Below are positions 63,718 through 64,000 of a stretch of DNA of 64,000 nucleotides, one piece after another. The position numbers were made by a program, and so were the translations under genes. The notes beneath the pieces were generated by a model, which was not told where the DNA came from, searched no databases, and saw only the letters and a list, made by a program, of their open reading frames with translations. This stretch comes from Hymenobacter elongatus (GTDB lineage: Bacteria; Bacteroidota; Bacteroidia; Cytophagales; Hymenobacteraceae): the NCBI RefSeq assembly GCF_004745955.1, contig NZ_SRLD01000016.1, forward strand, positions 1 to 64,000, in the 5' to 3' direction. Each line of letters opens with the position of its first letter. The stretch's first letter is position 1.

Positions 63718-64000
63718 TATCTTCCGCTTTCTGCCGCCTTCTGCCTGTCGGCCTGCTGGCCCTAGGCAGCATCTTTCTGTTGCCGGCCTGCTCCGATAAC
63801 CAAGCCGAAACGGCTCAGGTGCTGCCCTACATTGGCGAGCGGGACGTGCGCCCCCGCCCCGACGGTGGCCCGGCCGATACCATCTTTGCCTCCATCCCCA
63901 GCTTCACGCTAACCAACCAGGACGGGCAGACCATCACCAACCAGACGTTTGCCGGCAAGGTCTACGTGGCCGATTTTTTCTTTGCTACCTGTCCCAGTAT
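63714..64000 (+). CDS. SCO1/SenC family protein, 5' part (cut by the window end)
   Basis: The first 95 residues: MISSAFCRLLPVGLLALGSI ... LLPAC, a lipoprotein signal, then LPYIGERDVRP, SIPSFTLTNQDGQTITNQTF and GKVYVADFFFATCPS, the thioredoxin-like start of SCO proteins. The CxxxC copper motif begins at the last visible residues (TCPS). Delivers copper to the CuA site of cytochrome c oxidase. Truncated at the window edge. Confidence 0.9.
   Translation, partial: MISSAFCRLLPVGLLALGSIFLLPACSDNQAETAQVLPYIGERDVRPRPDGGPADTIFASIPSFTLTNQDGQTITNQTFAGKVYVADFFFATCPS

Overview
This window is a stretch of a Bacteroidota chromosome, most likely Hymenobacter or a close relative (Cytophagales, Hymenobacteraceae). 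The evidence is a type IX secretion C-terminal sorting domain, S46 dipeptidyl-peptidase, DUF3127, GldL-like, DUF4112 and DACNV/DisA_N proteins, repeated Bacteroidota-type -7 promoter elements (TAnnTTTG), and a generally GC-rich coding sequence broken by AT-rich accessory islets. Genus assignment is inference; no rRNA is present.

Layout. 1-0.87 kb: tail of an IS1595/ISXO2-like transposase, then AT-rich DNA with a dispersed hairpin repeat. 0.87-4.8 kb: minus-strand lipid and housekeeping genes (acyltransferase, patatin, MBL hydrolase, accA). 5.0-5.8 kb: two identical tRNA-Asp(GTC) genes inside a 163-bp direct duplication. 5.9-12.5 kb: a secreted Calx-beta/choice-of-anchor protein interrupted by one in-frame TAG, then GH1 glucosidase, glycosyltransferase and LpxH-like phosphoesterase in one minus-strand run. 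12.6-22.2 kb: NUDIX hydrolase, RhlE-type helicase, an XRE regulator with a divergent operator/promoter array, an L,D-transpeptidase and an M1 aminopeptidase. 22.2-24.4 kb: a convergent cyanophycinase and isoaspartyl-peptidase pair, separated by a terminator and a 58-bp perfect palindrome. 24.4-38 kb: DUF3127 protein, SDRs, DPP11-type S46 peptidase, amidohydrolase, a frameshifted GT2 glycosyltransferase, a DUF1571/LysM-like protein and a BaiN-like flavoprotein. 38.0-38.25 kb: an array of ten 21-bp dyad-symmetric repeats. 38.4-42.5 kb: PA2169-type four-helix protein, cold-shock DEAD helicase, cold-shock protein, AlkD-like protein. 42.6-44.3 kb: accessory islet with a repeat element, two unknown small proteins (one frameshifted at an A7 tract) and a 163-bp MITE. 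44.35-53.6 kb: AddA-like helicase and AddB-like nuclease separated by an M48 peptidase and an MFS transporter. 53.8-64 kb: cytosine-deaminase-like enzyme, MscS and ClC channels, a second flavoprotein, a DACNV-type diadenylate cyclase, an aldo/keto reductase, and a lipoprotein followed by a SCO1-like protein cut by the window end.

How genes work together. The cyanophycinase and isoaspartyl peptidase would complete breakdown of cyanophycin to aspartate and arginine. The AddA-like and AddB-like proteins would form the double-strand-break repair enzyme, although the AddA nuclease motif looks degenerate. The cold-shock protein and DEAD helicase form a cold-response neighbourhood. The diadenylate cyclase lies within 4 kb of two channels that could belong to osmotic homeostasis, an inference from c-di-AMP biology. 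Several genes carry the -7 element only a few bases before the start codon, suggesting leaderless or near-leaderless mRNAs.

Most striking unexplained structures: the 21-bp dyad array at 38.04 kb, the operator array at 17.98-18.07 kb facing a 13-codon reading frame, the 58-bp perfect palindrome, and three apparently single-event gene interruptions (in-frame TAG, 8-bp tandem duplication, A7 tract).
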